DNA of 64,000 bases. Origin: Cyanosarcina radialis HA8281-LM2 (GTDB taxonomy: Bacteria > Cyanobacteriota > Cyanobacteriia > Cyanobacteriales > CCAP-1448). The stretch covers positions 62,001 to 126,000 of the forward strand of contig JAHHHA010000001.1 in assembly GCA_019359615.1 (NCBI GenBank), written 5' to 3'. Every line of letters begins with the position of its first letter. The first letter of the stretch is position 1. A model generated the notes under the pieces. That model had not been told where the DNA came from and made no database searches. It worked only from the letters and a program-made list of their open reading frames with translations. This document shows, in pieces, positions 9,601 through 18,900 of this stretch. The position numbers were made by a program, and so were the translations under genes.

Positions 9601-11390
9601 CGTTGCCCCTGACGAGTAATGGCAAGATCGATCGCCAAGCACTACCCGCACCCGATACCAATCGACCGGAATTAGCCGAAGCTTTCGTAGCTCCTAGTAC
9701 AGCAGCAGAGCAGATCCTAGCAGAAATTTGGAGTCGGGTTTTAGGGATCGATCGCATCGGTGTTGATGACAACTTTTTTGCGCTGGGGGGAGATTCGATC
9801 CGCAGCATTCAAGTTCGATTCCACTCGCAGGCAAAAGGTTTGCACTTTTCCCTTCAGCAATTGTTCCAGCATCAGACGATTAGAACATTGGCGCAAAATC
9901 TGGCAGCGGGGGAAGTAGAGGCGCAGCCAGTCGAACCATTTGCCCTAATTTGTCCGGAAGATCGAGCAATGTTACCCGCAGATGTCGAAGATGCTTATCC
10001 CTTAACTGCGCTGCAAATGGGGATGTTATTTCACAGCGAGTACAACCCAGATTCAGCCGTCTATCACAACGTTTCTAGCGTTCACCTGCAAGCGCCTTTT
10101 GACTGGGAGAAATTACAAATCGCCATACGGGATTTAGTCGATCGCCATCCGATCTTACGGACTTCCTTCGATTTGACTAAATATAGAGAACCGTTGCAAT
10201 TAGTCAGGAAAAAAGTAGATATTCCCTTACCAGTGGAAGATTTACGCCATCTGTCTGTCGCCGAACAAGACAATATCCTTGGCTTGTGGTTTGAAGCCGA
10301 AAAGAAACATCCGTTTGCTTATCAGAACGCACCCCTGTTGCGCTTTCAAATTCATCGCCGCAGCGAAGAGACATTTCAGTTTAGCTTCACCGAACATCAT
10401 GCCATTCTCGACGGTTGGAGTTTAGCTTCGGCAATATCTGAGTTATTCGAGCATTATTTGTTCCTTCTGGGTAAAGAAGTTCCACCAATTGCGCCACTAC
10501 CTGTCAGCCATTTCCGAGATTTTGTCGCTTTACAGAAACAAGCTTGGCAGTCGGTAGAATGTCAGGAGTATTGGCAGCAAAAACTTCATAGCTGCCAGAT
10601 GACAACTTTGCCCCGCTGGGGAGTTAAGTCGGGAGTTGCCACAGTCTATTCGGTAGAAGTGGCGATCGATCCTGAAGTTTCTCAAAGCTTGAAACAATTA
10701 GCCGATACTCTTGGCGTTCCCCTCAGAAGCGTATTACTAGCGGCACACCTGCAAGTCTTAAGCGTCGTCAGCAGTCGATCGGACGTGCTAACGGGACTTT
10801 CATCTAATGGTAGACCGGAAACCGCCGACGGAGAGCGGTGTTTGGGGTTATTTCTCAACACCTTACCGTTTCGGTTGCAACTGAGTGCGGGTAATTGGAC
10901 GGATTTAGTCCGCCAAACTTTTGAAGGCGAACGAGAATTGCTACCTTTCCGCAGATATCCGACGATCCAAATTCAACAAGATTTAGGCGGCAAGCATCTA
11001 TTTGAAACCTCTTTCAACTTCACCAACTTTCACGTTTATCAAAGACTGCAAAAATCAGGCGATATCGAGGTTTTAAATTGGCGATCGTTTGCGATTACGG
11101 ATTTAGTTTTGCTCGCCAACTTCAGTTTCGATCCGATCGCCTCTCAAATCTATCTCGATTTGGAATGGAACGCCTATGAGTTATGTGCCGAACAAGCCCA
11201 AGACTTGGGTAACTATTACGCCAAAGTTCTCGAACTGATGGCAACGAATCCTCAAGGATACTGGGGAAAATCTGAAGCGATCGCCATGCAGGAACAAACT
11301 CAAAAATTGCTGGAGATGAAAAAGCAAGAAGTCAAAGACAAACACCTCAGCAGACTAAAGGCGATCGAAAGAAAAGTTGTACGAGGATAG
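6690..11390 (+). CDS. NRPS, C-A(Thr)-T-C
   Basis: 1566 residues. The first C domain (about 25-470) has an intact catalytic motif, HHIISDAWS. The A domain (about 480-985) has YTSGSTGKPKG and YKTGDLARY. Its specificity code, read by eye, is D-F-W-N-I-G-M-V-H, the well-known Thr code. The T domain has LGGDSI near residue 1030. A second C domain (about 1100-1530) starts EDAYPLTALQMGMLF and keeps EHHAILDGWS, so it looks active although no A domain follows in this protein. That C domain should serve the Asp module whose A domain is encoded two genes downstream; the oxygenase gene lies between them. The C-terminal tail is rich in Lys/Glu and is probably a docking helix. One palindromic repeat is inserted in frame just before A3. 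An ATG doublet starts the protein. The next gene follows after 9 bases. Confidence 0.95.
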   Translation: MMDISTLSVTEKRALLADLLQKKASYFPLSFAQQRLWFLDRLNPNKFNYNLAFGVRLTGLLDIKSLEQTLNEVVRRHETLRTSFKIVEGRSVQVIEPALTLSLPVVNLQELSEVDRANEIQRLIEKESQHIFNLTQAPLLKTTLLRSSETEHILLLTMHHIISDAWSIALLIQEVATIYAAFSSGKPSPLPELTIQYADFAVWQHQLLQDGKLESQLAYWQQQLDSDPPVLQLPTDRPRPAVQTFRGTTQSFSLSPELSRAIASLSRQAEVTLFMTLLAAFKTLLYRYTSQEDILVGSPIANRHRADTNELIGFFVNTLVLRTDLSGNPSFWELLKRVKECTLSAYAHQDLPFEYLVEKLQPDRDLSHNPLFQVSFGLQNVPTDKLELPGLAIDYLKLESQTANFDLSLDIYETESEIAGAFEYNTDLFEAATIDRMIEHFCNLLSAIVANPHQQIAQLSLLSSSERHQLLEKGNFRESYKSELCIHQLFERQVEKTPEAIALIFENQHLTYRELNERANRLAHHLQQLGVESDVLVGLCVDRSLDMVVGILAILKAGGAYVPLDPTYPQERLAFMLADSQVPVLLTQSHLIPTLPEHNAQVVCLDTDWESSPHPALSGTPLPSLGEGKGVRASKVNSQNLAYVIYTSGSTGKPKGVLIPHANVVRLLEATQSWFQFDRHDAWTLFHSYAFDFSVWEIWGALLYGGRLVIVPYWVSRSPAAFYDLLCQQQVTVLNQTPSAFRQLIHLESSDKLNLRLVIFGGEALEIQSLKPWFEKHGDEFPRLVNMYGITETTVHVTYRPLTIADLDRTGSAIGCPIPDLSVYVLDRYLQPVPIGVPGEMYVGGAGLARGYLNRPELDAERFISSPFKSERLYKTGDLARYLPNGDLEYLGRIDSQVKIRGFRIELGEIEAVLSQHPAIAQSTILLRDDRLVAYVVSKFDRPPTTTELRSFLKQQLPDYIVPSAFVFLPSLPLTSNGKIDRQALPAPDTNRPELAEAFVAPSTAAEQILAEIWSRVLGIDRIGVDDNFFALGGDSIRSIQVRFHSQAKGLHFSLQQLFQHQTIRTLAQNLAAGEVEAQPVEPFALICPEDRAMLPADVEDAYPLTALQMGMLFHSEYNPDSAVYHNVSSVHLQAPFDWEKLQIAIRDLVDRHPILRTSFDLTKYREPLQLVRKKVDIPLPVEDLRHLSVAEQDNILGLWFEAEKKHPFAYQNAPLLRFQIHRRSEETFQFSFTEHHAILDGWSLASAISELFEHYLFLLGKEVPPIAPLPVSHFRDFVALQKQAWQSVECQEYWQQKLHSCQMTTLPRWGVKSGVATVYSVEVAIDPEVSQSLKQLADTLGVPLRSVLLAAHLQVLSVVSSRSDVLTGLSSNGRPETADGERCLGLFLNTLPFRLQLSAGNWTDLVRQTFEGERELLPFRRYPTIQIQQDLGGKHLFETSFNFTNFHVYQRLQKSGDIEVLNWRSFAITDLVLLANFSFDPIASQIYLDLEWNAYELCAEQAQDLGNYYAKVLELMATNPQGYWGKSEAIAMQEQTQKLLEMKKQEVKDKHLSRLKAIERKVVRG
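8524..8587 (+). repeat. In-frame palindromic repeat (CCCTCACC...AAGCTT...GGTGAGGGC) before A3 of the Thr domain
   Basis: It is centred on CTCTCCCAAGCTTGGGAGAG with outer arms GCCCTCACCCC and GGGGGTGAGGGC. It sits immediately before LAYVIYTSGSTG in a loop where the other three complete A domains of this cluster also carry a (different) repeat. Confidence 0.85.
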
Positions 11391-11399
11391 GAATTAATC

Positions 11400-12410
11400 G
11401 TGCCAAAATCTAGTTATAGCCAACTTCAGATCGGTGGGAGAAAGTCGGTTAAAGTTTCTCAAGCCGAACTGATTAACTTTGAGTATTTCAATTCTCAAAA
11501 TTCTTTTCCTCTCATAGTCAAACCGAATATAGAGGATTTGAGTTTAACAGCTTGGGCTGATAGCGATCGCTCTCAAGTCGAAATTCAATTATTACGCCAT
11601 GGCGCTATTTTGTTTCGCGGATTCAAAGTAGATGGGATCGAGGGATTCGAGCAATTCATTCAAACCATAGCTGGAAACTTACTAAAGTACGATTATGGTT
11701 CGACCCCGCGCAGTCGAGTCAGTGGAAATATCTATACCTCAACCGAATATCCTGCCAGTCAATTTATTCCCTTACATAACGAGATGTCTTATTCTCGAAG
11801 TTACCCCAGTAAGATTGCTTTCTATTGCCTCAAACAAGCTGAATCTGGCGGAGAAACACCAATTGCTGACAGCCGTAGAGTTAGCGATCGCCTCTCTCAT
11901 AAACTCAAGCAAAAATTTATTGAATCTGGAGTAATGTATGTCAGAAATTACCGTCACGGAATAGATTTATCTTGGCAAAATTCGTTTAATACAACTGACA
12001 AATCCGAGGTAGAATGTTATTGTAAAGATCTAGAAATTAAGTTTGAATGGAAAGATAAAGATTGCTTGAGAACCAGTCAAGTTTGTCAGGCGATCGCTAT
12101 CCATCCTCAAACAGGTGAAGAAGTTTGGTTTAACCAAGCTCATCTCTTTCATATCTCCCAACTAGAACCAACCGTTCGCCAACAGCTTTTAGCAGATTTT
12201 GCTGAAACAGATTTGCCGCGCAATGCTTATTACGGCGATGGTTCTCCAATTGAAGATTCTGTCTTAGAAGAAATTCGCAGCATCTATCAGCAAGAAACGA
12301 TAACCTTCCCCTGGCAAGAAGGAGATGTTTTGCTGTTAGACAATTTATTAGCCGCACACGGACGCAATCCCTTTACTGGTTCGCGTCGGGTTGTCGTCGG
12401 TATGGCTTGA
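11400..12410 (+). CDS. TauD/SyrP-like Fe(II)/2-oxoglutarate-dependent oxygenase, putative aspartyl beta-hydroxylase
   Basis: 336 residues, GTG start with a weak GAGGATAGG upstream, 9 bases after the NRPS. The metal site is visible: His126-x-Glu128 in LHNEMSY and the distal His320 in LLAAHGRNPF, followed by the 2-oxoglutarate-binding Arg region GSRR. The carboxylate ligand is present, so a hydroxylase is expected rather than a SyrB2-type halogenase, which lacks it. SyrP-like members hydroxylate Asp tethered to an NRPS carrier. It lies between a free-standing C domain and a degenerate C-A(Asp)-T protein, so carrier-bound Asp is the likely substrate. The C-terminal 320 residues of the NRPS at 15961 are a paralogue. 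The exact hydroxylation position and stereochemistry cannot be read from the sequence. Confidence 0.9.
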   Translation: MPKSSYSQLQIGGRKSVKVSQAELINFEYFNSQNSFPLIVKPNIEDLSLTAWADSDRSQVEIQLLRHGAILFRGFKVDGIEGFEQFIQTIAGNLLKYDYGSTPRSRVSGNIYTSTEYPASQFIPLHNEMSYSRSYPSKIAFYCLKQAESGGETPIADSRRVSDRLSHKLKQKFIESGVMYVRNYRHGIDLSWQNSFNTTDKSEVECYCKDLEIKFEWKDKDCLRTSQVCQAIAIHPQTGEEVWFNQAHLFHISQLEPTVRQQLLADFAETDLPRNAYYGDGSPIEDSVLEEIRSIYQQETITFPWQEGDVLLLDNLLAAHGRNPFTGSRRVVVGMA

Positions 12411-12500
12411 ACAATAAACTCGATTACAAGTCAATAAACCATCAGAATCATCTGCGTTTATCCGCGTTACATCTGCGTTATAAATCCAAAATTTTAAATT
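12411..12500 (+). repeat. Cluster spacer with ATCTGCGTT units, junction 3
   Basis: It contains CATCTGCGTTTATCCGCG and TTACATCTGCGTT, a diverged form of the repeat found at the other cluster junctions. No terminator hairpin is seen. Confidence 0.5.
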
Positions 12501-15500
12501 ATGCAAGAAAAACTACTTGAAGGATTTCGACTTTCTCCCCAGCAAAAGCATCTCTGGCTACTACAAAGTCAATTTGACGAACCACAGAGGCACAAAGAAC
12601 ATAAAGGGCAAGCAATGCCTTATCGAGTTCAGTTTGGAATTTTGATGGAAGGTAAGCTCGATATAAAAGCTTTGGAAATAGCTTTACAGAAAGCGATCGA
12701 TCGCCATGAAATCCTCAGAACTAAATTTGATTGTTTGCCAGGGATGACTATTCCCCTACAAGTTATAGATGAAAGCTACCAACTATCTATTGATGAATGC
12801 CATCTGGACGATGAAGAGGTAGAAATCGACTTGTTTTTAGAGAAAGTTAGAAGATCTATATTTTCTTCTGAATCGTGCTTGCAGGTAAACTTAGTTACTT
12901 TAGCTTCTAAAAAATACCTATTAATAATTAGCTTGTCTGCCTTAATGGCAGACAGGATATCTATTGAAATTCTGTTAAAAGAGATTGCCGATCTATATTG
13001 TCATATTTTAGAAGGCAAGGAAATAGATGAATCGCCCATGCAATATGCCGATATTGCTGAATGGCAAAACGAACTGTTAGCAAATCCCGATTCAGAATTG
13101 GGCAAGCAGTATTGGCAAAAACAAGATTTTAGTTATCTGCGTCAGTCGAGTTTGTGGTTTGAAGATAGTCAGAGCGATTGCTTGGATTTTCAACCTCGAT
13201 TTTTAACTTTGAAACTGGCTGGTAATGTTGCAGAAAAGATGCAAGCGATCGCCCACAAAAATTGCGTACATCGACCTGATGTTTTATTAGCAATTTGGCA
13301 AGTTCTATTATGGAAAATTATTCAACAGCCAAATCTAATTATTGCCACCGCTAGCGATGGTAGAAAATATGCCGAGTTAGAGCGATCGCTTGGACTTTTA
13401 ACTAAATATTTACCCTTACATTTTCAGTTAGAGAAAGATCTAACATTTACGGATGCGTTGCAACAAGCTAATCGCTTAATAACCGAAGCTAATGAATGGC
13501 AAGAATACTTTAATTGGGAAGAAATTATCGAGCCAGATTTACCAGCAGCAGATTATCCCATTGGTTTTGAGTATCAAAAAGTTGCAGATAAGTTCGATCT
13601 CGCCGGAATTTCTTTTTCTATTTATCAGCAATATGCTTGTAGTGAACGATTAAAGTTAAAACTAACTTGTCTCGAAAGTAGCGATCGTTTAATTGCCGAG
13701 TTCCATTACGATACTGGAGTATTTGCGGCTGAAGACATCGCTAACTTAGCCCAACAATTTGAAACTTTATTAGATAGTGCGATCGCCAATCCAGAAGTAG
13801 CGATCGGAGAGTTAGAAATATTGTCAGAAAGCGATCGCCATCGACTATTAGTTGAATTCAACCAAACTCAAGCCGATTATCCTCAAGATAAGTGCATTCA
13901 TCAGTTATTTGAAGAATGGGTAGAGCGATCGCCTAATAGTATTGCCGTTGTTTTTGAAAACGATCGACTTACTTATCAGGAACTCAACGATCGAAGCGAT
14001 CGATTAGCTAATTACCTACAACAATTAGGAGTTCGGGCAGAAACTCTAGTTGCTATTTGGATCGAACGTTCTCTAGATGCGATCGTCGGAATACTGGGTA
14101 TTCTCAAAGCTGGCGCGGCTTACTTACCGTTAGATCCTGCCATGCCAGCAGTGCGTCTCAATCTAATTCTAGAAGATTCCCAGCCAGCACTTTTATTAAC
14201 CCAACCAGATTTAGTTACTCAATTTAGCCAAAATACAACCCCAGTAATCTCTCTATCAGAAGTCGAAGATCGCGAATTTAGAAATCAACTCAAAACTCAA
14301 AACTCAACAATATCTGTGGGGGTGGGCGAAGCATTCGGTGAAAAATCTTTACTCGATCGCAATAAGTTATCGCCCGAATGCTTCGCCCCTACAACATTAA
14401 AAAATCTGGCTTATGTCATCTACACCTCTGGTTCGACTGGTGTACCGAAAGGGATTGCAGTAGAACATCGACAACTCATTAACTATCTCTATGGCATCCT
14501 GGAAAGATTAGCTCTGCCGCCTGGTTCCAGTTTCGCTACGGTTTCTACTTTTGCCGCTGATTTGGGCAATACAGCCATTTTTCCGGCTTTGTGTACTGGT
14601 GGCTGTCTGCATATCATCGATCGAGATACAGCGATGGATGCAGAGGCTTTGGCGGCTTATTGCGATTCCCATCCGATCGATTGTCTCAAAATCGTTCCCT
14701 CTCACCTAGCAGCACTATTAAATTCTCCATTTGGCAAATCGATTTTGCCCCGTCAGCGATTGGTATTGGGTGGTGAAGTGGCAACTTGGGATTTAATCGA
14801 TCGCGTGCGGCAATTGTCTGATGAATGTCAAATTATCAATCATTACGGGCCGACAGAGACAACGGTGGGAGTTCTCACCTATGCAGTAGCATCGCCCGAT
14901 CCTCGATCGACTACCGTTCCGATTGGCAAAGCGATCGCTAATACTCAAATCTACATCCTCAACGAATATCTTCAGCCCGTAGCGATCGGCGTACCTGGAG
15001 AAATCTACATCGGCGGCGCTAGTCTGGCGCGAGGCTACTGGCAAAAACTAGAATTGACAGCGGAAAAATTCATTCAAAATCCGTTTTTGGGGACAGAAAT
15101 TGTAGGGGCGCAAGGCCTTGCGCCCCTACAGGAGACATGGGGGAATTTACTTTATAAAACTGGAGATTTAGCCCGTTATCTTCCTGATGGCAATATCGAG
15201 TTTCTGGGGCGAATTGACAACCAAATCAAGATTCGAGGCTTTCGGATCGAGTTGGGAGAAATAGAGGCGGTGTTAGAACAGCATCCAGATGTAGTGCAGG
15301 CTGTAGTTACAGTCCGGGAAGACGTGCAGGGTGACTTCCAAGCCGGAGACAATCCAAAATCAGATCCCCCCCTACCCCCCCTTAAAAAGGGGGGGGGAAT
15401 CCAAAATCCAAAATCGAATGACAAGTGCTTGGTAGCTTACTTAATTCCCAGTCAAAAGCCAGCACCTAGTATTAGCGATCTGCGTAGTTTTTTAAACTCA

Positions 15501-15968
15501 AAACTGCCCGACTACATGATGCCATCGGTTTTCGTCATGCTAGAGGCTTTCCCTTTAACTCCTAACGGCAAAGTCGATCGATCGCAACTACCAGCACCAG
15601 ATCGAGTCCAAAAAACCTTTGTGGCTCCCCGTAACGATATCGAGCAAAAGATCGCCGGAATTTGGTCGGAAGTCCTCAGTCTCGATCGAGTAGGGATAGA
15701 CGATAACTTCTTCGATCTAGGAGGGCATTCCCTATCAGCCACCCAGATTGTTTCCCGACTGCGCCAAGCATTCCAGATCCAGTTACCCCTACGTTACTTG
15801 TTTGATTTTCCCACAGTAGCCGATTTGGGGGCGATCGTGGCCCAAAAGCTGGCAGAACAGACGGATAGCGAAGTCCTGGCGCAGATGCTAGCGGAACTAG
15901 AGGAACTACCGGAAGAAGAAATTAAGGAAGTTCTGGCACATCAAGGAGGAGGCAAAGGAAATGAGTAA
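12501..15968 (+). CDS. NRPS, degenerate C (interface-like)-A(Asp)-T
   Basis: 1155 residues. The N-terminal domain (about 1-430) has the condensation fold signature (RLSPQQKHLWLLQ, RHEILRTKF) but the HHxxxDG motif is replaced by SALMAD (Ser146-Asp151), so it cannot be a normal peptide-bond-forming C domain. The A domain (about 450-1010) has FAADLGNTAIF and NHYGPTETTVG. Its code read by eye is D-L-T-K-V-G-H-V-G, matching the Asp code. The T domain has LGGHSL near residue 1078. A degenerate C domain following a TauD-type hydroxylase matches the interface domain described for siderophore Asp beta-hydroxylases; the degenerate domain would dock the hydroxylase while the upstream C domain makes the bond. 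Five repeat-derived segments are in frame. The stop overlaps the next start by 8 bases. Confidence 0.93.
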   Translation: MQEKLLEGFRLSPQQKHLWLLQSQFDEPQRHKEHKGQAMPYRVQFGILMEGKLDIKALEIALQKAIDRHEILRTKFDCLPGMTIPLQVIDESYQLSIDECHLDDEEVEIDLFLEKVRRSIFSSESCLQVNLVTLASKKYLLIISLSALMADRISIEILLKEIADLYCHILEGKEIDESPMQYADIAEWQNELLANPDSELGKQYWQKQDFSYLRQSSLWFEDSQSDCLDFQPRFLTLKLAGNVAEKMQAIAHKNCVHRPDVLLAIWQVLLWKIIQQPNLIIATASDGRKYAELERSLGLLTKYLPLHFQLEKDLTFTDALQQANRLITEANEWQEYFNWEEIIEPDLPAADYPIGFEYQKVADKFDLAGISFSIYQQYACSERLKLKLTCLESSDRLIAEFHYDTGVFAAEDIANLAQQFETLLDSAIANPEVAIGELEILSESDRHRLLVEFNQTQADYPQDKCIHQLFEEWVERSPNSIAVVFENDRLTYQELNDRSDRLANYLQQLGVRAETLVAIWIERSLDAIVGILGILKAGAAYLPLDPAMPAVRLNLILEDSQPALLLTQPDLVTQFSQNTTPVISLSEVEDREFRNQLKTQNSTISVGVGEAFGEKSLLDRNKLSPECFAPTTLKNLAYVIYTSGSTGVPKGIAVEHRQLINYLYGILERLALPPGSSFATVSTFAADLGNTAIFPALCTGGCLHIIDRDTAMDAEALAAYCDSHPIDCLKIVPSHLAALLNSPFGKSILPRQRLVLGGEVATWDLIDRVRQLSDECQIINHYGPTETTVGVLTYAVASPDPRSTTVPIGKAIANTQIYILNEYLQPVAIGVPGEIYIGGASLARGYWQKLELTAEKFIQNPFLGTEIVGAQGLAPLQETWGNLLYKTGDLARYLPDGNIEFLGRIDNQIKIRGFRIELGEIEAVLEQHPDVVQAVVTVREDVQGDFQAGDNPKSDPPLPPLKKGGGIQNPKSNDKCLVAYLIPSQKPAPSISDLRSFLNSKLPDYMMPSVFVMLEAFPLTPNGKVDRSQLPAPDRVQKTFVAPRNDIEQKIAGIWSEVLSLDRVGIDDNFFDLGGHSLSATQIVSRLRQAFQIQLPLRYLFDFPTVADLGAIVAQKLAEQTDSEVLAQMLAELEELPEEEIKEVLAHQGGGKGNE
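12580..12608 (+). repeat. In-frame ACCACAGAGGCACAAAGA repeat in the interface domain
   Basis: The string ACCACAGAGGCACAAAGAAC resembles a common interspersed repeat. It is translated as a short charged loop (PQRHKEHKG) absent from the paralogous domain at 22099. Confidence 0.45.
14316..14392 (+). repeat. In-frame inverted repeat (GGGCGAAGCATTCGG / CCGAATGCTTCGCCC) before A3
   Basis: The arms GGGCGAAGCATTCGG and CCGAATGCTTCGCCC flank about 45 bases. It lies in the loop just before LAYVIYTSGSTG. Confidence 0.85.
15102..15129 (+). repeat. Perfect palindrome GTAGGGGCGCAAGG... in frame before A7
   Basis: A 28-base perfect palindrome with half-site GTAGGGGCGCAAGG. It sits just before YKTGDLARYLPDG; the Asp domain at 22099 carries a related, longer copy at the same site. 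Confidence 0.9.
15352..15416 (+). repeat. In-frame CCCCCCTTAAAAAGGGGG repeat between A8 and A9
   Basis: A TACCCCCCTTAAAAAGGGGG core is flanked on each side by AATCCAAAAT-type sequence. It is translated as Pro/Lys/Gly-rich sequence before LVAYL; the Gly A domain has a different repeat at the same position. Confidence 0.85.
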
Positions 15969-18900
15969 TTTCAGAGAACGGATCGCAGCACTTTCTCCTG
16001 AGAAACGCCAACTACTCGTGCAACAACTAGAGCGACAAAGGCAGAAGGTCGCGCCCACCCAAATTACACCTCAAAGTCGCGACTCCCAGGCTTTACCCTT
16101 ATCCTTCGGTCAGTTGCGGTTGTGGTTCCTCGATCGCCTGGAACCGGGGAACCCTTTTTATAACATTCCTGCGGCTGTCAGACTCAAAGGTAAGCTGAAT
16201 GTAGCGGCGCTGGAACGAAGCATCAACGAAATTATCCGCCGACACGAAGTTTTGCGGACTGCTTTTAAAAACACTGAATCCAGCCCTCACCCCCTTCCCC
16301 TCTCCCAAGCTTGGGAGAGGGGTGCCGGAGGCGGGGTGAGGGCTGGCAAAGTAGCTGACGGACAACCAATTCTAGCTATTACTCCCAGCTTGTCATTGAG
16401 CTTAACGGTGCTGGATTTACGCCAACTGCCTGAAAGCGATCGCGAATCAGAGGTTCGGCGATTGGCGACTGAGGAAGCAGAACGACCTTTTGACCTGAAA
16501 CAAGCACCGTTGCTGCGAGCCAGCTTGCTGCATCTAGAGGAATCGGAATACGTCTTGCTCTTCACCATGCACCACATCGTCTCTGATGGTTGGTCGATGG
16601 GAATTTTGGTGCGGGAACTGAGCCTGCTTTACGAAGCTTTCTCTAGCGATCGACCTTCCCCCTTGCCCGAACTCCCCATCCAATATGCAGACTTTGCCTG
16701 CTGGCAGCGCCAATGGCTTCAGGGAGAAGAGTTGAACGCCCAGATGAGTTACTGGAAACAGCAATTGGGCGGCAGCCTGCCCGTGTTAGAGTTGCCTACC
16801 GATCGACCTCGACCGGCCGTACAAACCTTTCCCGGTGCAGTGCAAACGTTGGTTTTACCCCAGGAGCTAACAGAGCAATTAACTCAGTTAAGCAAGCAGG
16901 AGGGAACCACTTTATTTATTACCCTGCTAGCAGCATTCAAAATCTTACTCTACCGCTACACTAGGCAAACAGATATCCTCGTAGGATCGCCAATTGCCAA
17001 CCGCGATCGCCCCGAAATCGAAGGGTTAATCGGTTTTTTTATCAACACCCTGGTACTGCGTACTAACTTAAGCAATCGTCCCAGCGTGCGGGAGCTACTC
17101 AGTCGAGTCAAAGAAGTAGCTTTAGAAGCTTACGATCGCCAAAATTTACCGTTTGAGAAGCTGGTAGAAGAGTTGCAGCCAGAGCGCAACTTGAGCCATA
17201 CGCCCCTGTTTCAGGTAATGTTTATCTTCCAGAGCGCCCAAAAGGAAGTTTTAGAGCTTTCAGGGCTGACTCTACAGCCTATAGAAGTCGATCCCACAAC
17301 GGCAAAATTCGATCTGACCCTCTCGATCGTCGATACCGAGGGAGAACTGACGGCAAATTTAGAGTACAACACAGATTTGTTCGATCGCAGCACGATTTCC
17401 AGGATGCTAGGTCATTTCCAAACCTTATTGTCAGGAATGGCGACTAATCCGCAGCAAAGGATCTCGGAGTTACCAATGTTAACCCAGTCAGAGCAACACC
17501 AGTTGCTAGTGGAGTGGAGCGGAAGGAGAGAGGGAGATGGGGAGATGGGGAGATGGGGAGATGGGGAGAATTATTCGTGTATCCATCAGTTGTTTGAACG
17601 ACAGGTGAAGAGGACACCAGAAGCGATCGCTCTAGTATTTGAAGACCAACAACTCACCTACCGAGAACTCAACGATCGCGCCGAGCGACTGTGCGATCGC
17701 TTGCAACAACTAGGTGTAGGGCCAGAGGTACTGGTAGGGATTTGCGTAGAACGCTCTTTAGAAATGGTAGTTGGACTTCTAGCCATTCTCAAAGCTGGCG
17801 GCGCTTACGTTCCATTAGATCCTGCCTATCCTCAAGAACGATTGGCCTTCATGCTGTCAGATTCTCAAGTGCCAATTTTACTCACCCAATCCCACTTACT
17901 CCCCACCCTACCAGAACACAACGCTCAAACTGTCTATCTCGATTCCAGTTGGGAAGAAGACGTAGGGGCGCAAAGCTTTGCGCCCCTACCAACCCAAAAC
18001 ACAACCAACCTGGCTTATGTAATCTACACCTCCGGCTCAACTGGCAAACCCAAAGGCGTGCAAATTTCCCACGGCGCTTTAGTTAACTTCTTAAACGCCA
18101 TGCGCCTAACGCTAGGTGTAACCGATAAAGATACCTTACTCTCAGTCACCACCTTATCTTTTGACATCGCCGCGTTAGAAATTTACCTACCTCTAATTGT
18201 CGGCGCTCGCCTAGTAGTAGTCAGCCGTGAAGTTGCCGCTGACGGAACTCAGTTGCTAGCGACCATGGCTAACTCCAGCGTTACGGTGATGCAAGCCACT
18301 CCTGCCACCTGGCAACTGCTTTTAACTGCGGGTTGGCAAGGTAGTGGGAAGCTGAAAATTCTCTGCGGCGGTGAGGCACTACATTACTCCCTCGCCCATC
18401 AATTGCTAGAACGGGGCAGCGAAGTCTGGAACCTATACGGCCCGACAGAAACCACTATCTGGTCGTCTGCCCACAAAGTAGAAACTCAAAAAAGTGTCGA
18501 TTCAGGATACAGCCTCGTCCCTATCGGTCGCCCCATTGCCAACACCCAGTTTTACGTTCTCGACCCCAACTTACAACCCGTACCAGTAGGAGTCTGGGGC
18601 GAACTCTACATCGGCGGTGCTGGGCTAGCCCGTGGTTATCTCGATCGACCGGAACTCACAGCCGAGAAGTTCGTCTCTAATCCCTTTAACCGCGATCGCA
18701 CTTCTCGGCTTTACAAGACTGGGGACGTAGTTTGCTATCGATCGAATGGCGCGATCGAGTATCAAGGGCGGCTCGATTATCAGGTCAAGGTGCGAGGTTT
18801 CCGCATCGAACTCGGAGAAATCGAGGCAGTTCTGAGCCAACATCCAGAGGTACTACAAGCTGTGGTGGCGGTGCGGGAGAACGAACCAGGTTCTCAGCCC

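Noticed and set aside
11400-12410. Free oxygenase as a SyrB2-type halogenase
   Set aside because: Halogenases replace the metal-binding carboxylate by Ala or Gly, but HxE is intact here and in the fused copy.
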